Shown here: positions 8,313 to 15,835 of the stretch, one piece after another | Layout of the letters: each line of letters begins with the position of its first letter | Numbering within the stretch: position 1 is the first letter of the stretch | From: an uncultured Clostridium sp. | Lineage (GTDB): Bacteria > Bacillota > Clostridia > Clostridiales > Clostridiaceae | Assembly (NCBI GenBank): GCA_900548455.1 | Contig: URKQ01000035.1 | Location: 1 to 35,034 of the forward strand | Direction: 5' to 3' | DNA length: 35,034 bases | Notes under the pieces: generated by a model | Told to the model about the DNA's origin: nothing | Databases searched by the model: none | Seen by the model: the letters and a program-made list of their open reading frames with translations, nothing else | Made by a program: the position numbers and the translations under genes

Positions 8313-8954
8313 TTATCGAGAAATATTTTTATTAATTTCACACAGTGCTACTTTATATTCAATAGGTCTAATAATGGAATTACTCATGTAAAAATGAATT
8401 TTGGTTCCTTTGACATGATAATATGAATAGCTATAATAGTCTCTAATCATCTCAATTTCCTCACAATGATATTCATTAATCGCGCCCTTATTATTATATA
8501 TAAATACTTTCTTATTAATATCATAGGTCATTTTAAAAACCTTGTCGTATACACTTCTTTGAAGATAAAAACATAATAAAATTAATACTATAAAAGAAAT
8601 TAATACTAAAATTGTATTATCACTTATTGAGTTTACAAAGGGTATAATAGCCATCATAAAGCAGCTAGACGGGTTGTATACTTCATTATAACCATATATT
8701 ACGTCTTCCTTATTTATATAGCTTACAATCCTATATAAGACTTCCTTTTCTTTTTCATCAAGATTGTAAATTCTTTTAGTAATAAGGTTATTATTATAAG
8801 TTATTATATAGAATAAATCTCCACATAAATAAGAGCTTCTAATATCCTTTATTTCTACTTTCTTTGTATGAAATAATTTCTTTATGAAAATATTTCCATC
8901 ACTTACTTCTACTATAGCTTTATTTTTCCCTTTTGTAATTTTTAAATCTTCCAT
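8313..8954 (-). CDS. Unknown membrane protein downstream of the ArgRS paralogue
   Basis: A 213-residue protein I do not recognise. The first ~95 residues are soluble and beta-rich (KNKAIVEVSDGNIFIKKLFHTKKVEIKDIRSSYL). A membrane hairpin covers about residues 98-133 (CFMMAIIPFVNSI and TILVLISFIVLILLCFYL). The remaining ~80 residues are again soluble and Tyr-rich (IRDYYSYSYYHVKG) and resemble the first part in pattern (KVFKMTYDINKKVFIYNNKGAINEYHCEEIEMI). This suggests a PH-like or YcxB-like beta fold on each side, which is inference. AGAGGGG precedes the ATG. Only 20 bases separate it from the ArgRS-like gene, so they are probably co-transcribed. Confidence 0.6.
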   Translation of the reverse strand: MEDLKITKGKNKAIVEVSDGNIFIKKLFHTKKVEIKDIRSSYLCGDLFYIITYNNNLITKRIYNLDEKEKEVLYRIVSYINKEDVIYGYNEVYNPSSCFMMAIIPFVNSISDNTILVLISFIVLILLCFYLQRSVYDKVFKMTYDINKKVFIYNNKGAINEYHCEEIEMIRDYYSYSYYHVKGTKIHFYMSNSIIRPIEYKVALCEINKNISR

Positions 8955-8974
8955 AACAATCCCCTCTACCTATA

Positions 8975-10666
8975 CTAATTCTCTTCTATTTTTTCTGTAG
9001 AAATGCCAATGGCATTTAAACACTTATTAATTACAATAACAGTTCCTTTCGCAACCTTTAATTGAAAAGCTAATTTAGAATTATTATCACTTTTACTGAA
9101 ACAATCATTGTTATAAAAAAACTCTATTTTTAGCGATAAACTTTCTAAATAATTAACTATTATTGATGGATCAAGTTTTTCCATTGCATCAGTTATTACG
9201 TCCTCATAGTTGCCAAGTTCCTTAATTAATAAATAATTTTCTTTAGTTACTATACTAAAATCATCTATTTCTTTAATCATATTTTCATATTTTTGTAATA
9301 TACTTAGTCCTCTTATATATAATAACTGAATTTTAATACCTGCATTGTTATCCAAACTTAAAATACTTTCTAATGAAACAATAATATTTGTTTCAGGATT
9401 ATTTTTCAAAAAAGAAAACTTTAAGGAGTTTATACTTATCTCTTTTAATAAATCAATCTGGTTATTTAAATTAACATCTTTATTAATTTTAATCCTTTCA
9501 GATTTTTTTATTATTTCATTTAATAATGAAGCAATCCATATCCTATTATTACTTCCTTCAAATGTATAATTATTTAAGTTTCCTAATCCAATAAAAACTA
9601 AATATATATCATCTACCCATAAAAAATTTAATTTCTTACACACCTGTTTTAACTGATTAAACTGAATCATATCATCTTTCTTCAATATATATATATACTT
9701 ATAAAAATCATAGAATCTTTTACTATATAACATCCTGTCAATAGTTTTAATAGTACTTCCTAGTTCTCCACAACTATTTTTAATAATACATGGAGGTAAA
9801 TTATCTTCTTTCAATATACAAACTTCATTTTCAAGAAACTTAAATACCAATTCATTTTTCTTTAATTCTTTAATAATTTCATTACTATATTTATTATAAA
9901 TATATTCAATATTATATAAATCAAATTCAATATTCATTAACTTAAGTGTTGCTTTAAACTGATTTAAAGCTAGTTCTTTTAATAAATTCCAGCAAGAATT
10001 AATCTTAATATCTCCTTTATAAAGAAGATTATATTTTTCTTTTGCTTTCCTTTCTAAATCCTCGTTTTTTGACAACTGATCAAAGAATTTAGTATATAGT
10101 CTGTATATTTCTTTCATTGGGTCTTTCTTTAATTGTTCTTCTATCCCCCACTTGTCGTAGGCATAAAGTATCCTTGCTATAACATCATTTGAAATGTCTA
10201 AAGATAATTCACTAACTACTTTATACCCCTTGTACTCAAGCATGTTTTTAAGAGAGTTATTTATTAAAATTGAATATAAATTAAACATAGAATTTTCAAA
10301 GAAAGAAACACTAGAATCTATTACTACTATTTTTTCATCTTCAAATTTATTTTTTATAACAACTTCTTCTTTAGAAATTATCTTTTTTATAATAAATTGA
10401 GCATATTGAGTTTTATCAATATAAAAATTTAAATATGGACCATTTGCTTCAATTTTTTCAAAGTAATCTATAAATCCTATTTTTTCTTTTAACTCTAAAG
10501 AAATTTTATCGGGACTTTCCTTTAAAATCTTTGATAAAATAAAGCATGGAAACGTAAATTCTCCATTCTTAAAATTTGAAGGTACTTGAATAATTTTGTA
10601 TATTTCTTCAACACCCATATTTAAATATTTATTTAAGCTTTCTGCAATTATAATCTTATAATCCAA
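8975..10666 (-). CDS. Arginyl-tRNA synthetase paralogue with lost catalytic motifs
   Basis: A 563-residue protein with the length and domain order of bacterial ArgRS. N-terminal add-on domain: MDYKIIIAESLNKYL, then FTFPCFILSK (36-46) and GPYLNFYID (76-84). Rossmann core: DKWGIEEQLKKDPMKEIYRLY (171-191) and LPPCIIKNSCG (290-300). Helical anticodon-binding domain: the last ~110 residues, with MEKLDPSIIVNYLESLSLKIEFFYN and the tail GTVIVINKCLNAIGI. However, the HIGH position reads SMFN (126-129), the YATRD-type substrate motif reads STIKT (304-308), and the KMSK loop reads EGSNNRIWIAS (370-380) without a Lys. It should not aminoacylate tRNA. I start at TTG 10666 because it aligns with true ArgRS N-termini and has GGAG upstream. 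The reading frame is intact, so it is not a pseudogene. Confidence 0.8.
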   Translation of the reverse strand: MDYKIIIAESLNKYLNMGVEEIYKIIQVPSNFKNGEFTFPCFILSKILKESPDKISLELKEKIGFIDYFEKIEANGPYLNFYIDKTQYAQFIIKKIISKEEVVIKNKFEDEKIVVIDSSVSFFENSMFNLYSILINNSLKNMLEYKGYKVVSELSLDISNDVIARILYAYDKWGIEEQLKKDPMKEIYRLYTKFFDQLSKNEDLERKAKEKYNLLYKGDIKINSCWNLLKELALNQFKATLKLMNIEFDLYNIEYIYNKYSNEIIKELKKNELVFKFLENEVCILKEDNLPPCIIKNSCGELGSTIKTIDRMLYSKRFYDFYKYIYILKKDDMIQFNQLKQVCKKLNFLWVDDIYLVFIGLGNLNNYTFEGSNNRIWIASLLNEIIKKSERIKINKDVNLNNQIDLLKEISINSLKFSFLKNNPETNIIVSLESILSLDNNAGIKIQLLYIRGLSILQKYENMIKEIDDFSIVTKENYLLIKELGNYEDVITDAMEKLDPSIIVNYLESLSLKIEFFYNNDCFSKSDNNSKLAFQLKVAKGTVIVINKCLNAIGISTEKIEEN

Positions 10667-10768
10667 TTTTTCATCTCCATATTTTTCATTATGATTAACA
10701 AAGTTAAAATGAAATAATAAACGTCCCATAATATTAACGGAACGTTTAAAATAACTATATTATTCTAT

Positions 10769-11650
10769 TTAAATATCTTTTAAGTACTTACTACAAGTTA
10801 TAGCTAGTGCTCCATACCCTATATGGCAAGCTATACTTAAAGATAGTGGATCCATATGAAAATCAAATCCTGGGAAAACTTGTTTAATCTCCTCAGCCCA
10901 TTCTAAAGCTTCTTCATAATTGCCAGTATAAGCGGCTTGAATTTTAAATGTTTCAGTAAATTTATCTGTAGATGATATGTTAAATTTACTTTCCATATCC
11001 TTTTTTATTGCTTCTAACATTATACGTTTTGCTTGTTTTTTACCTCTGGCCTTTGCATAAGCATCTAACTTTTCACCTTGTATTTGTAACACTGGTTTTA
11101 AATTCAAAACAGTTCCTATAGCTGCTGCTGCTGGAGTTATACGTCCACCTTTTTTCAAATATTTTAAGGTTTCTAGTGTAATATATATACTTGCATCAAA
11201 TTTAGTATCTTCTAATATATTTTTAATCTCAACTGCAGTTTTTCCCTTTTTAGCTAAATCTATTGCATCTAACACAGATTGTCTTTGGGTTACAGATATT
11301 CTCTGATTATTTACTACTTGAACTTTTCCATTAAAATCTTTTGCTAACATCATAGCTGTTTCGCAAGACCCACTTAAACCACTAGACATAGGAATATGTA
11401 TAATTTCATCATGGGTTTCTAATAGCTCTTCCCATAATTTAATAACTTCTCCTGGTGCAGTTTGCGATGTAGCTATGTCAGCTCCTTCTTCTAAGCGTTT
11501 ATAAAACTCTTCTTGGGTAAGTGTAATATCTTCATATAGTAATTCCCCATCAATATAAAATGGCATTGGTATAACCCTAACTCCCAGCTCTTTTCCTTGT
11601 GCTTGGGTTATGCCACTATTACTATCAGTTATTATCGCAATTTTATTCAT
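10769..11650 (-). CDS. degV: DegV family fatty-acid-binding protein
   Basis: A 293-residue cytoplasmic DegV protein. Characteristic segments are IAIITDSNSGIT at the N-terminus, VIPMPFYIDGELLYED, ATSQTAPGEV (the TSQPS-like site that contacts the lipid carboxylate), PMSSGLSGSCETA, LETLKYLKKGGRI, and a C-terminal domain ending HIGYGALAI. In Firmicutes such proteins (FakB) present fatty acids to the kinase FakA; no fakA gene is in the window. The ATG at 11650 has GGAG nine bases upstream; an in-frame ATG 14 codons earlier has none. No terminator is visible between this gene and the ArgRS-like gene 102 bases downstream, so an operon is plausible. Confidence 0.93.
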   Translation of the reverse strand: MNKIAIITDSNSGITQAQGKELGVRVIPMPFYIDGELLYEDITLTQEEFYKRLEEGADIATSQTAPGEVIKLWEELLETHDEIIHIPMSSGLSGSCETAMMLAKDFNGKVQVVNNQRISVTQRQSVLDAIDLAKKGKTAVEIKNILEDTKFDASIYITLETLKYLKKGGRITPAAAAIGTVLNLKPVLQIQGEKLDAYAKARGKKQAKRIMLEAIKKDMESKFNISSTDKFTETFKIQAAYTGNYEEALEWAEEIKQVFPGFDFHMDPLSLSIACHIGYGALAITCSKYLKDI

Positions 11651-12099
11651 ACTAACTATCTCCTTTATCTGTAGAAAATACGTCTCCATCATTTTATTAA
11701 TTTTTCATTATTAAGTTAATTGCTTAATATCTATATGATTACAATTATAAGGATATATTTTTATAAGAATTTATATTTAATATGTGCAGTTTAAAAATGT
11801 AGATTATCTATTGTACCATATATATAAAACATGAATATATTTCTACAGTCTCTCTATAAAAATAAATTAATTACATTATAAAACTAATTCTTAAGTATAG
11901 TTTAACTGGTTTTTACACTTTTTCATAGTATATTCGGGAAATTTATTATTTTTTTTGATTTTAAGTTGTCTATTTTGGTATCTCCAGATGTTAGTATTAA
12001 TATACTTTCTTCCTTAGTTTTAAGTAAAAATGCTTTAAAACATTTTATCCTGTATCAATTAACTTATATACATTATTAATCATCATAAAAAATAAACAA
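11651..12099. other. AT-rich intergenic region, no gene seen
   Basis: I checked both strands. A stretch on the minus strand stays open for about 43 codons but has no start codon or ribosome binding site. No strong hairpin or recognisable RNA motif is visible apart from the ABC-F terminator at its right end. It should hold the promoter for degV, which I cannot place with confidence. Confidence 0.5.
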
Positions 12100-12128
12100 G
12101 GAATTAATGCCTTATTAACATTAACTCC
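12085..12128 (-). terminator. Terminator of the ABC-F gene
   Basis: On the minus strand GGAGTTAATG-ttaataagg-CATTAATTCC (12128-12100) makes a 10-bp stem with one G-U pair, followed by TTGTTTATTTTTT. Confidence 0.7.
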
Positions 12129-12148
12129 TCACTATTAAAATTATTATA

Positions 12149-13732
12149 CTAGTTTAATTCTAGATATTCATCATATGTCATAGTTCTATCAACAATTGAT
12201 CCGTCCTCTTTAATATCAATGACTCTATTAGCTACAGTGTTTATAAACTGATGATCGTGAGATGTAAATAATATTGTACCACTAAAGTTTATAAGCCCAT
12301 TGTTAACAGCTGTAATTGACTCTAGGTCTAAGTGGTTTGTTGGTTCATCAAATATTAAAACATTAGCGGAACTTAACATCATCTTAGATAACATACATCT
12401 AACTTTTTCACCACCTGATAATACAGATGCTTCTTTCAACGCTTCCTCACCTGAAAATAACATTCTACCTAAAAATCCTCTAATAAAACTTTCAGATTTT
12501 TCTTCAGAGTATTGTCTAAGCCAATCAACTAAATTGTACTCACAATTATTAAAGTACTCTGAGTTATCTTGAGGGAAATACGCTTGTGAAGTTGTTACTC
12601 CCCATTTATAACTTCCTTCATCAGCTTCCATCTCTCCTACAAGAATTTTGAATAAAGTAGTTTTTGCAATTCCATCACCAAGAAATGCTACCTTATCGTT
12701 CTTGTTTATCATAAAGCTTACATTATCAAGAACTTTAACACCATCAATAGTCTTTGATAAGTTCTTAACCTCTAATAAATCATTTCCAGCTTCTCTCTCA
12801 GGCTTAAATCCTACAAAAGGATATCTTCTTGAAGATGGTTTTATATCATCTAAAGTTAATTTATCCAATTGTTTTTTTCTACTAGTTGCTTGTTTTGCTT
12901 TAGAAGCATTAGAACTAAACCTTGCAATAAATGTTTGTAGTTCCTTTATTTTTTCTTCTTTTTTCTTATTTTGATCCTTTGCCATCTGTAATGCTAATTG
13001 ACTTGATTCATACCAAAAATCATAGTTACCTACATATAATTGTATTTTTCCAAAATCTACATCAGCCATATGAGTACAAACTTTATTTAAGAAATGTCTA
13101 TCGTGCGATACAACTATAACTGTACCTTCAAAATCCATTAAAAAGTTTTCTAACCAAGCTATTGATTTAATATCCAAATGGTTAGTCGGCTCGTCCAATA
13201 ATAGTACGTCTGGATGACCAAATAAAGCCTGTGCTAATAATACTTTAACTTTTTCAGGTCCACTTAACTCCTTCATTAATTTATAATGAAGATCTTCAGT
13301 TATACCTAAACCTTGTAATAAAGTTGCAGCTTCACTTTCTGCTTCCCAACCATTAAGCTCTGCAAACTCTCCTTCTAATTCAGAAGCTTTAATACCATCT
13401 TCATCACTAAAGTCCTCTTTAGCATAAAGAGCATCCTTTGCTTCCATTATTTCAACTAGTCTCTTGTGTCCCATAATAACTGTCTTTAGAACTTCTACTT
13501 CATCAAATTCAAAGTGATCCTGCTTTAATACTGCAAGTCTTTGTCCTGGAGTAATTGACACATCCCCTGTATTTGGTTCAATATCACCGGATAATATTTT
13601 TAAAAAAGTTGACTTTCCAGCTCCATTTGCTCCTATAAGTCCATAACAATTCCCTTCTGTAAACTTTATGTTTACATCTTCAAAAAGTTTACGAGCACCA
13701 TATCTTAAACTAACACCATTAGTACTTATCAT
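12149..13732 (-). CDS. ABC-F family ATPase (YkpA/YbiT-like)
   Basis: A 527-residue soluble protein with two ABC nucleotide-binding domains and no membrane segment, the ABC-F layout; such proteins act on the ribosome. Domain one has Walker A GANGAGKST (about 34-42), signature LSGPEK, Walker B VLLLDEPTNHLD. A charged linker (about 245-305, KKKEEKIKELQTFIARFSSNASKAKQATSRKK) corresponds to the P-site tRNA-interaction motif. Domain two has signature LSGGEK and LIFDEPTNHLD, but its P-loop is GDGIAKTT: the usual GK is AK, and the loop seems one residue shorter than in relatives as I remember them. The segment WGVTTSQAYFPQDNSEYF is typical of the YkpA/YbiT group rather than of antibiotic-resistance ABC-Fs. 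ATG preceded by GGAGG. Confidence 0.92.
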   Translation of the reverse strand: MISTNGVSLRYGARKLFEDVNIKFTEGNCYGLIGANGAGKSTFLKILSGDIEPNTGDVSITPGQRLAVLKQDHFEFDEVEVLKTVIMGHKRLVEIMEAKDALYAKEDFSDEDGIKASELEGEFAELNGWEAESEAATLLQGLGITEDLHYKLMKELSGPEKVKVLLAQALFGHPDVLLLDEPTNHLDIKSIAWLENFLMDFEGTVIVVSHDRHFLNKVCTHMADVDFGKIQLYVGNYDFWYESSQLALQMAKDQNKKKEEKIKELQTFIARFSSNASKAKQATSRKKQLDKLTLDDIKPSSRRYPFVGFKPEREAGNDLLEVKNLSKTIDGVKVLDNVSFMINKNDKVAFLGDGIAKTTLFKILVGEMEADEGSYKWGVTTSQAYFPQDNSEYFNNCEYNLVDWLRQYSEEKSESFIRGFLGRMLFSGEEALKEASVLSGGEKVRCMLSKMMLSSANVLIFDEPTNHLDLESITAVNNGLINFSGTILFTSHDHQFINTVANRVIDIKEDGSIVDRTMTYDEYLELN

Positions 13733-13813
13733 TTTGTTACCTCCAATATTCTTAATATAATAAAATAAAGACTACATTATAAGTTTCTTTATTCTTAATT
13801 CTTAATTACAACA

Positions 13814-13871
13814 CAAAAGAGTTTTGAGATTATCAAAACCCTTTTTTTAAACACCATAAGATTATAACATA
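13814..13871 (-). promoter_or_regulatory. Possible ABC-F promoter and attenuator-like hairpin
   Basis: On the minus strand a perfect TATAAT lies near 13871-13866; the -35 is weak. About 20 bases later GTTTTGA-taatc-TCAAAAC forms a hairpin followed by a short T-rich stretch. The hairpin sits in the leader of the ABC-F gene rather than after any gene. It could be a leaky attenuator or the back-up terminator of the small genes upstream. Confidence 0.35.
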
Positions 13872-13922
13872 GAATTTGTATATACACCATGAAAATGTAC
13901 TTTTTAAATTCTATATATAAAA

Positions 13923-13956
13923 TATAGCGATAATTACAACTGTAACTATCGCTATA
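13923..13956 (-). terminator. Terminator of the Asn/Gln-rich small-protein cluster
   Basis: Arms TATAGCGATAATTAC (13923-13937) and GTAACTATCGCTATA (13942-13956) form a 15-bp stem with one wobble; a TTTTATATA tail follows on the minus strand. Confidence 0.8.
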
Positions 13957-13964
13957 CATTACAC

Positions 13965-14126
13965 CTACTTACTATTATTTTTTAATTTATTATCAACTTT
14001 TTCCAAATAATTTGTTTCTTCAACAATATTTTTTTCAAAGTTCTCAACAGCATTTTTAGTATAATTACCAATCGCTGCTAAGTTTACATTTTTTAAAGTG
14101 TTATTTTCTTTATTATTCATATTCAT
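13965..14126 (-). CDS. Small Asn-rich protein C (overlapping frame)
   Basis: A 53-codon frame from an ATG at 14126 (a second ATG at 14120) to TAG at 13965-13967: MNMNNKENNTLKNVNLAAIG and onwards, ending EKVDNKLKNNSK. Its start overlaps the end of the preceding Asn-rich frame by 14 bases, and it has no independent ribosome binding site, so translation would depend on coupling with that gene. Unlike its neighbours it is predicted to be helical (NAVENFEKNIVEETNYLEKVDNKL). A strong terminator starts nine bases after the stop, which supports a real transcript end here. No family recognised. Confidence 0.5.
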   Translation of the reverse strand: MNMNNKENNTLKNVNLAAIGNYTKNAVENFEKNIVEETNYLEKVDNKLKNNSK

Positions 14127-14250
14127 TGTTATTATTTTTATTGTTTGTATTGTTATTATTGTTGTTCTTCATATTGTTTTGTTGATTATTACTTTGTAAA
14201 TTGTTTTTTTGATTTTTTTTGTGATTACAGTTTTCTTGATTGTTTTTCAT
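14113..14250 (-). CDS. Small Asn/Gln-rich protein B
   Basis: A 45-residue frame with AAGGGGTG at the correct distance before the ATG at 14250. The sequence starts MKNNQENCNHKKNQKNNLQ and consists of over half Asn plus Gln, with runs of Asn, a single Cys and an acidic NEYE end. It shares its design (basic start, Asn/Gln core, one Cys, acidic tail) with the 42-residue protein encoded just upstream, so the two are probably paralogues. Low complexity makes homology hard to judge. Function unknown; spore or envelope association is speculation. Confidence 0.6.
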   Translation of the reverse strand: MKNNQENCNHKKNQKNNLQSNNQQNNMKNNNNNNTNNKNNNNEYE

Positions 14251-14301
14251 AATTACACCCCTTTAATTTAATTGAAAATACGGATATTTGTCTTAATATT
14301 T

Positions 14302-14430
14302 TTATTCGTTATCTTCATTCTCACAGTTATTTAAATTATTATTGTTTTGGTTTTGATTTTGTTGTTGATTATTTTGCTGACTATTATTTAAACTACTGCT
14401 TTTCTTATTTTTTTTGTTTTGTTTTTCCAT
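14302..14430 (-). CDS. Small Asn/Gln-rich protein A
   Basis: A 42-residue frame with a very strong ribosome binding site (GGAGGAGGTGATAG) before the ATG at 14430. The protein begins MEKQNKKNKKSSSLNNSQQ, has a core almost wholly of Asn and Gln, and ends LNNCENEDNE. The strength of the ribosome binding site is the best evidence that this cluster is translated. It is the first of three short frames read leftwards towards a shared terminator at 13923-13956. No known domain. Confidence 0.65.
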   Translation of the reverse strand: MEKQNKKNKKSSSLNNSQQNNQQQNQNQNNNNLNNCENEDNE

Positions 14431-14518
14431 CTCTATCACCTCCTCCATTATTTTAAGTAATAATAAAAAAATTATTCATAATTAATTCAAGGCATAAAGT
14501 GCCAAATAATTTTGTATA

Positions 14519-14547
14519 TTGACAAAGTTCATATCATCTATTAAAAT
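14519..14547 (+). promoter_or_regulatory. Promoter of the carAB operon
   Basis: Perfect TTGACA (14519-14524), 17-base spacer, TAAAAT (14542-14547). The transcript should start near 14554, just before the PyrR hairpin. Confidence 0.85.
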
Positions 14548-14570
14548 TAATTTAAAAAATAATATAAAAT

Positions 14571-14607
14571 CTACTTTTAAATTGGTCCAGAGAGGCCAAG
14601 AAAGGAG
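14571..14607 (+). promoter_or_regulatory. PyrR-binding RNA hairpin in the carA leader
   Basis: The upper stem TGGTC (14583-14587) pairs with GGCCA (14594-14598) around the hexaloop CAGAGA, giving TCCAGAGAGGC, the core of known PyrR-binding loops. Below it is a 6/3 purine-rich internal loop (TTAAAT/AGA), then a lower stem CTACTT (14571-14576) with AAGGAG (14602-14607). This is the layout of B. subtilis pyr binding loops. PyrR with UMP or UTP stabilises this hairpin. The lower 3' strand AAGGAG is also the Shine-Dalgarno of the leader ORF that follows. Confidence 0.88.
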
Positions 14608-14613
14608 AATATC

Positions 14614-14664
14614 ATGAATAAAAAAATAATATTTTTCGAGATAATTCCATATAACAACAAGTAG
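14614..14664 (+). CDS. Putative 16-residue carAB leader peptide
   Basis: ATG at 14614 lies six bases after AAGGAG, an ideal ribosome binding site. The frame MNKKIIFFEIIPYNNK ends with TAG at 14662-14664. Its last three and a half codons are exactly the left arm of the downstream terminator (14651-14661), and the stop codon is the first triplet of the loop. A terminating ribosome would therefore cover the left arm and prevent hairpin formation. The ribosome binding site forms the lower strand of the PyrR hairpin, so PyrR binding should prevent translation. Whether the peptide is made is untested, but spacing, start and stop position fit a control ORF. Confidence 0.6.
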   Translation: MNKKIIFFEIIPYNNK

Positions 14665-14700
14665 ATTGGTTTATACTAATGTGCTTGTTGTTATTTTTTT
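14651..14700 (+). terminator. carA leader attenuator terminator
   Basis: ATAACAACAAG (14651-14661) and CTTGTTGTTAT (14684-14694) pair perfectly over 11 bp; an inner stem ATTGGT/ACTAAT extends it; seven T residues follow. It lies between promoter and carA, so it must be regulated. I found no upstream segment complementary to the left arm, so a classical antiterminator helix is not evident. Confidence 0.88.
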
Positions 14701-14726
14701 AAACATTATTGAATGGAGGTTTTATC

Positions 14727-15791
14727 TTGAATAAAAGAAATGTTAAAGCGAAACTTATATTAGAAAATGGAATAATTTTTGAAGGTCATGCCTTTGGATA
14801 CACAGAAGATACCGTTGGAGAAGTAGTATTTAATACTTCCATGACTGGTTATCAGGAAACTCTCACTGATCCATCTTATTATGGACAAATCGTCACCATG
14901 ACTTATCCACTAGTAGGGAATTATGGTATAAATCTTCAAGATTTAGAATCCTCATCTCCCAAAGTAAAAGGATTTATTGTAAGAGAAAAGAGTGATAATC
15001 CATCTAATTTTAGATGTGAAATGAATCTAGATGGATATTTAATGGAAAACAAAATAATAGGAATAGAAGGAATAGACACAAGAGCCTTAACAAAAATTCT
15101 TAGATGTCATGGTACACTAAAAGGAATTATAACTACAAAAGAATTATCAGATTCAGATATAGAAAGTCGATTAACTTCTTTTGACAATAGAGATGCGATC
15201 TATAAAGTCTCTACTAAAGAGAACTATTCAATTGATGGCTTAGGCACTCATGTAGCTGTAATGGATTTTGGAGTTAAACAAAACATTTTAAACTCTTTTA
15301 AGAAGCGAGGTTGCAAACTTTCTATACTTCCAGCAACTTCATCTGCTGATGATATTTTAAAACTTAATCCAGATTTGATTTTCCTGTCAAATGGCCCTGG
15401 AGACCCTGCAGATTTAAATAGTATAGTAGAAGAGATAAAAAAGTTAGTTTTAAAAAAACCTATATGTGGTATTTGCTTAGGACATCAACTTTTAGCTCGT
15501 GCTTTTAATGGAACAACTGAAAAATTAAAATTTGGACATAGAGGTTCCAATCATCCTGTTAAAGAACTAAGTACAAATAAAGTATACATAACTAGTCAAA
15601 ACCATGGGTACTATGTAAAAGAAGTTCCATCTGAATTTGAAACAACTCATGTAAGTGTAAATGATGGTACTTTAGAGGGGATGAGACACAAAACACTCCC
15701 AATTATGAGTGTGCAATATCATCCTGAAGCATCACCAGGTCCAAATGAAAATAATATTATATTTGATAAATTTTTAGAATTAGTAAAATAA
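14727..15791 (+). CDS. carA: Carbamoyl phosphate synthase small (glutaminase) subunit
   Basis: Hydrolyses glutamine and passes ammonia to CarB for carbamoyl phosphate, the first step of pyrimidine and arginine synthesis. 354 residues. The N-terminal domain starts MNKRNVKAKLILENGIIFEGHAFGY and contains GEVVFNTSMTGYQE; the C-terminal class I amidotransferase has FLSNGPGDP, the nucleophile Cys in GICLGHQLLA, and the His-Glu pair in QYHPEASPGP. The TTG at 14727 is the start because GGAGG lies seven bases before it; an earlier in-frame TTG precedes the ribosome binding site. Expression is governed by the PyrR leader, so it should respond to pyrimidines. carB follows 44 bases later. Confidence 0.97.
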   Translation: MNKRNVKAKLILENGIIFEGHAFGYTEDTVGEVVFNTSMTGYQETLTDPSYYGQIVTMTYPLVGNYGINLQDLESSSPKVKGFIVREKSDNPSNFRCEMNLDGYLMENKIIGIEGIDTRALTKILRCHGTLKGIITTKELSDSDIESRLTSFDNRDAIYKVSTKENYSIDGLGTHVAVMDFGVKQNILNSFKKRGCKLSILPATSSADDILKLNPDLIFLSNGPGDPADLNSIVEEIKKLVLKKPICGICLGHQLLARAFNGTTEKLKFGHRGSNHPVKELSTNKVYITSQNHGYYVKEVPSEFETTHVSVNDGTLEGMRHKTLPIMSVQYHPEASPGPNENNIIFDKFLELVK

Positions 15792-15835
15792 TTGCATTAA
15801 AAAAGCCAGTGAGCTTTTATGTAGGAGGAATAAAA

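Noticed and set aside
11780..12060. Possible small gene on the minus strand between degV and the ABC-F gene
   Set aside because: The open stretch of about 43 codons has no start codon or ribosome binding site.
13800..13862. A 20-codon upstream frame (MVFKKRVLIISK...) before the ABC-F gene
   Set aside because: No ribosome binding site, and the predicted transcription start falls at or after its ATG.
15792..15835. Hairpin AAAAGC/GCTTTT between carA and carB as a terminator
   Set aside because: Stem of only six bp and no U-tract; the two subunits must be made together.
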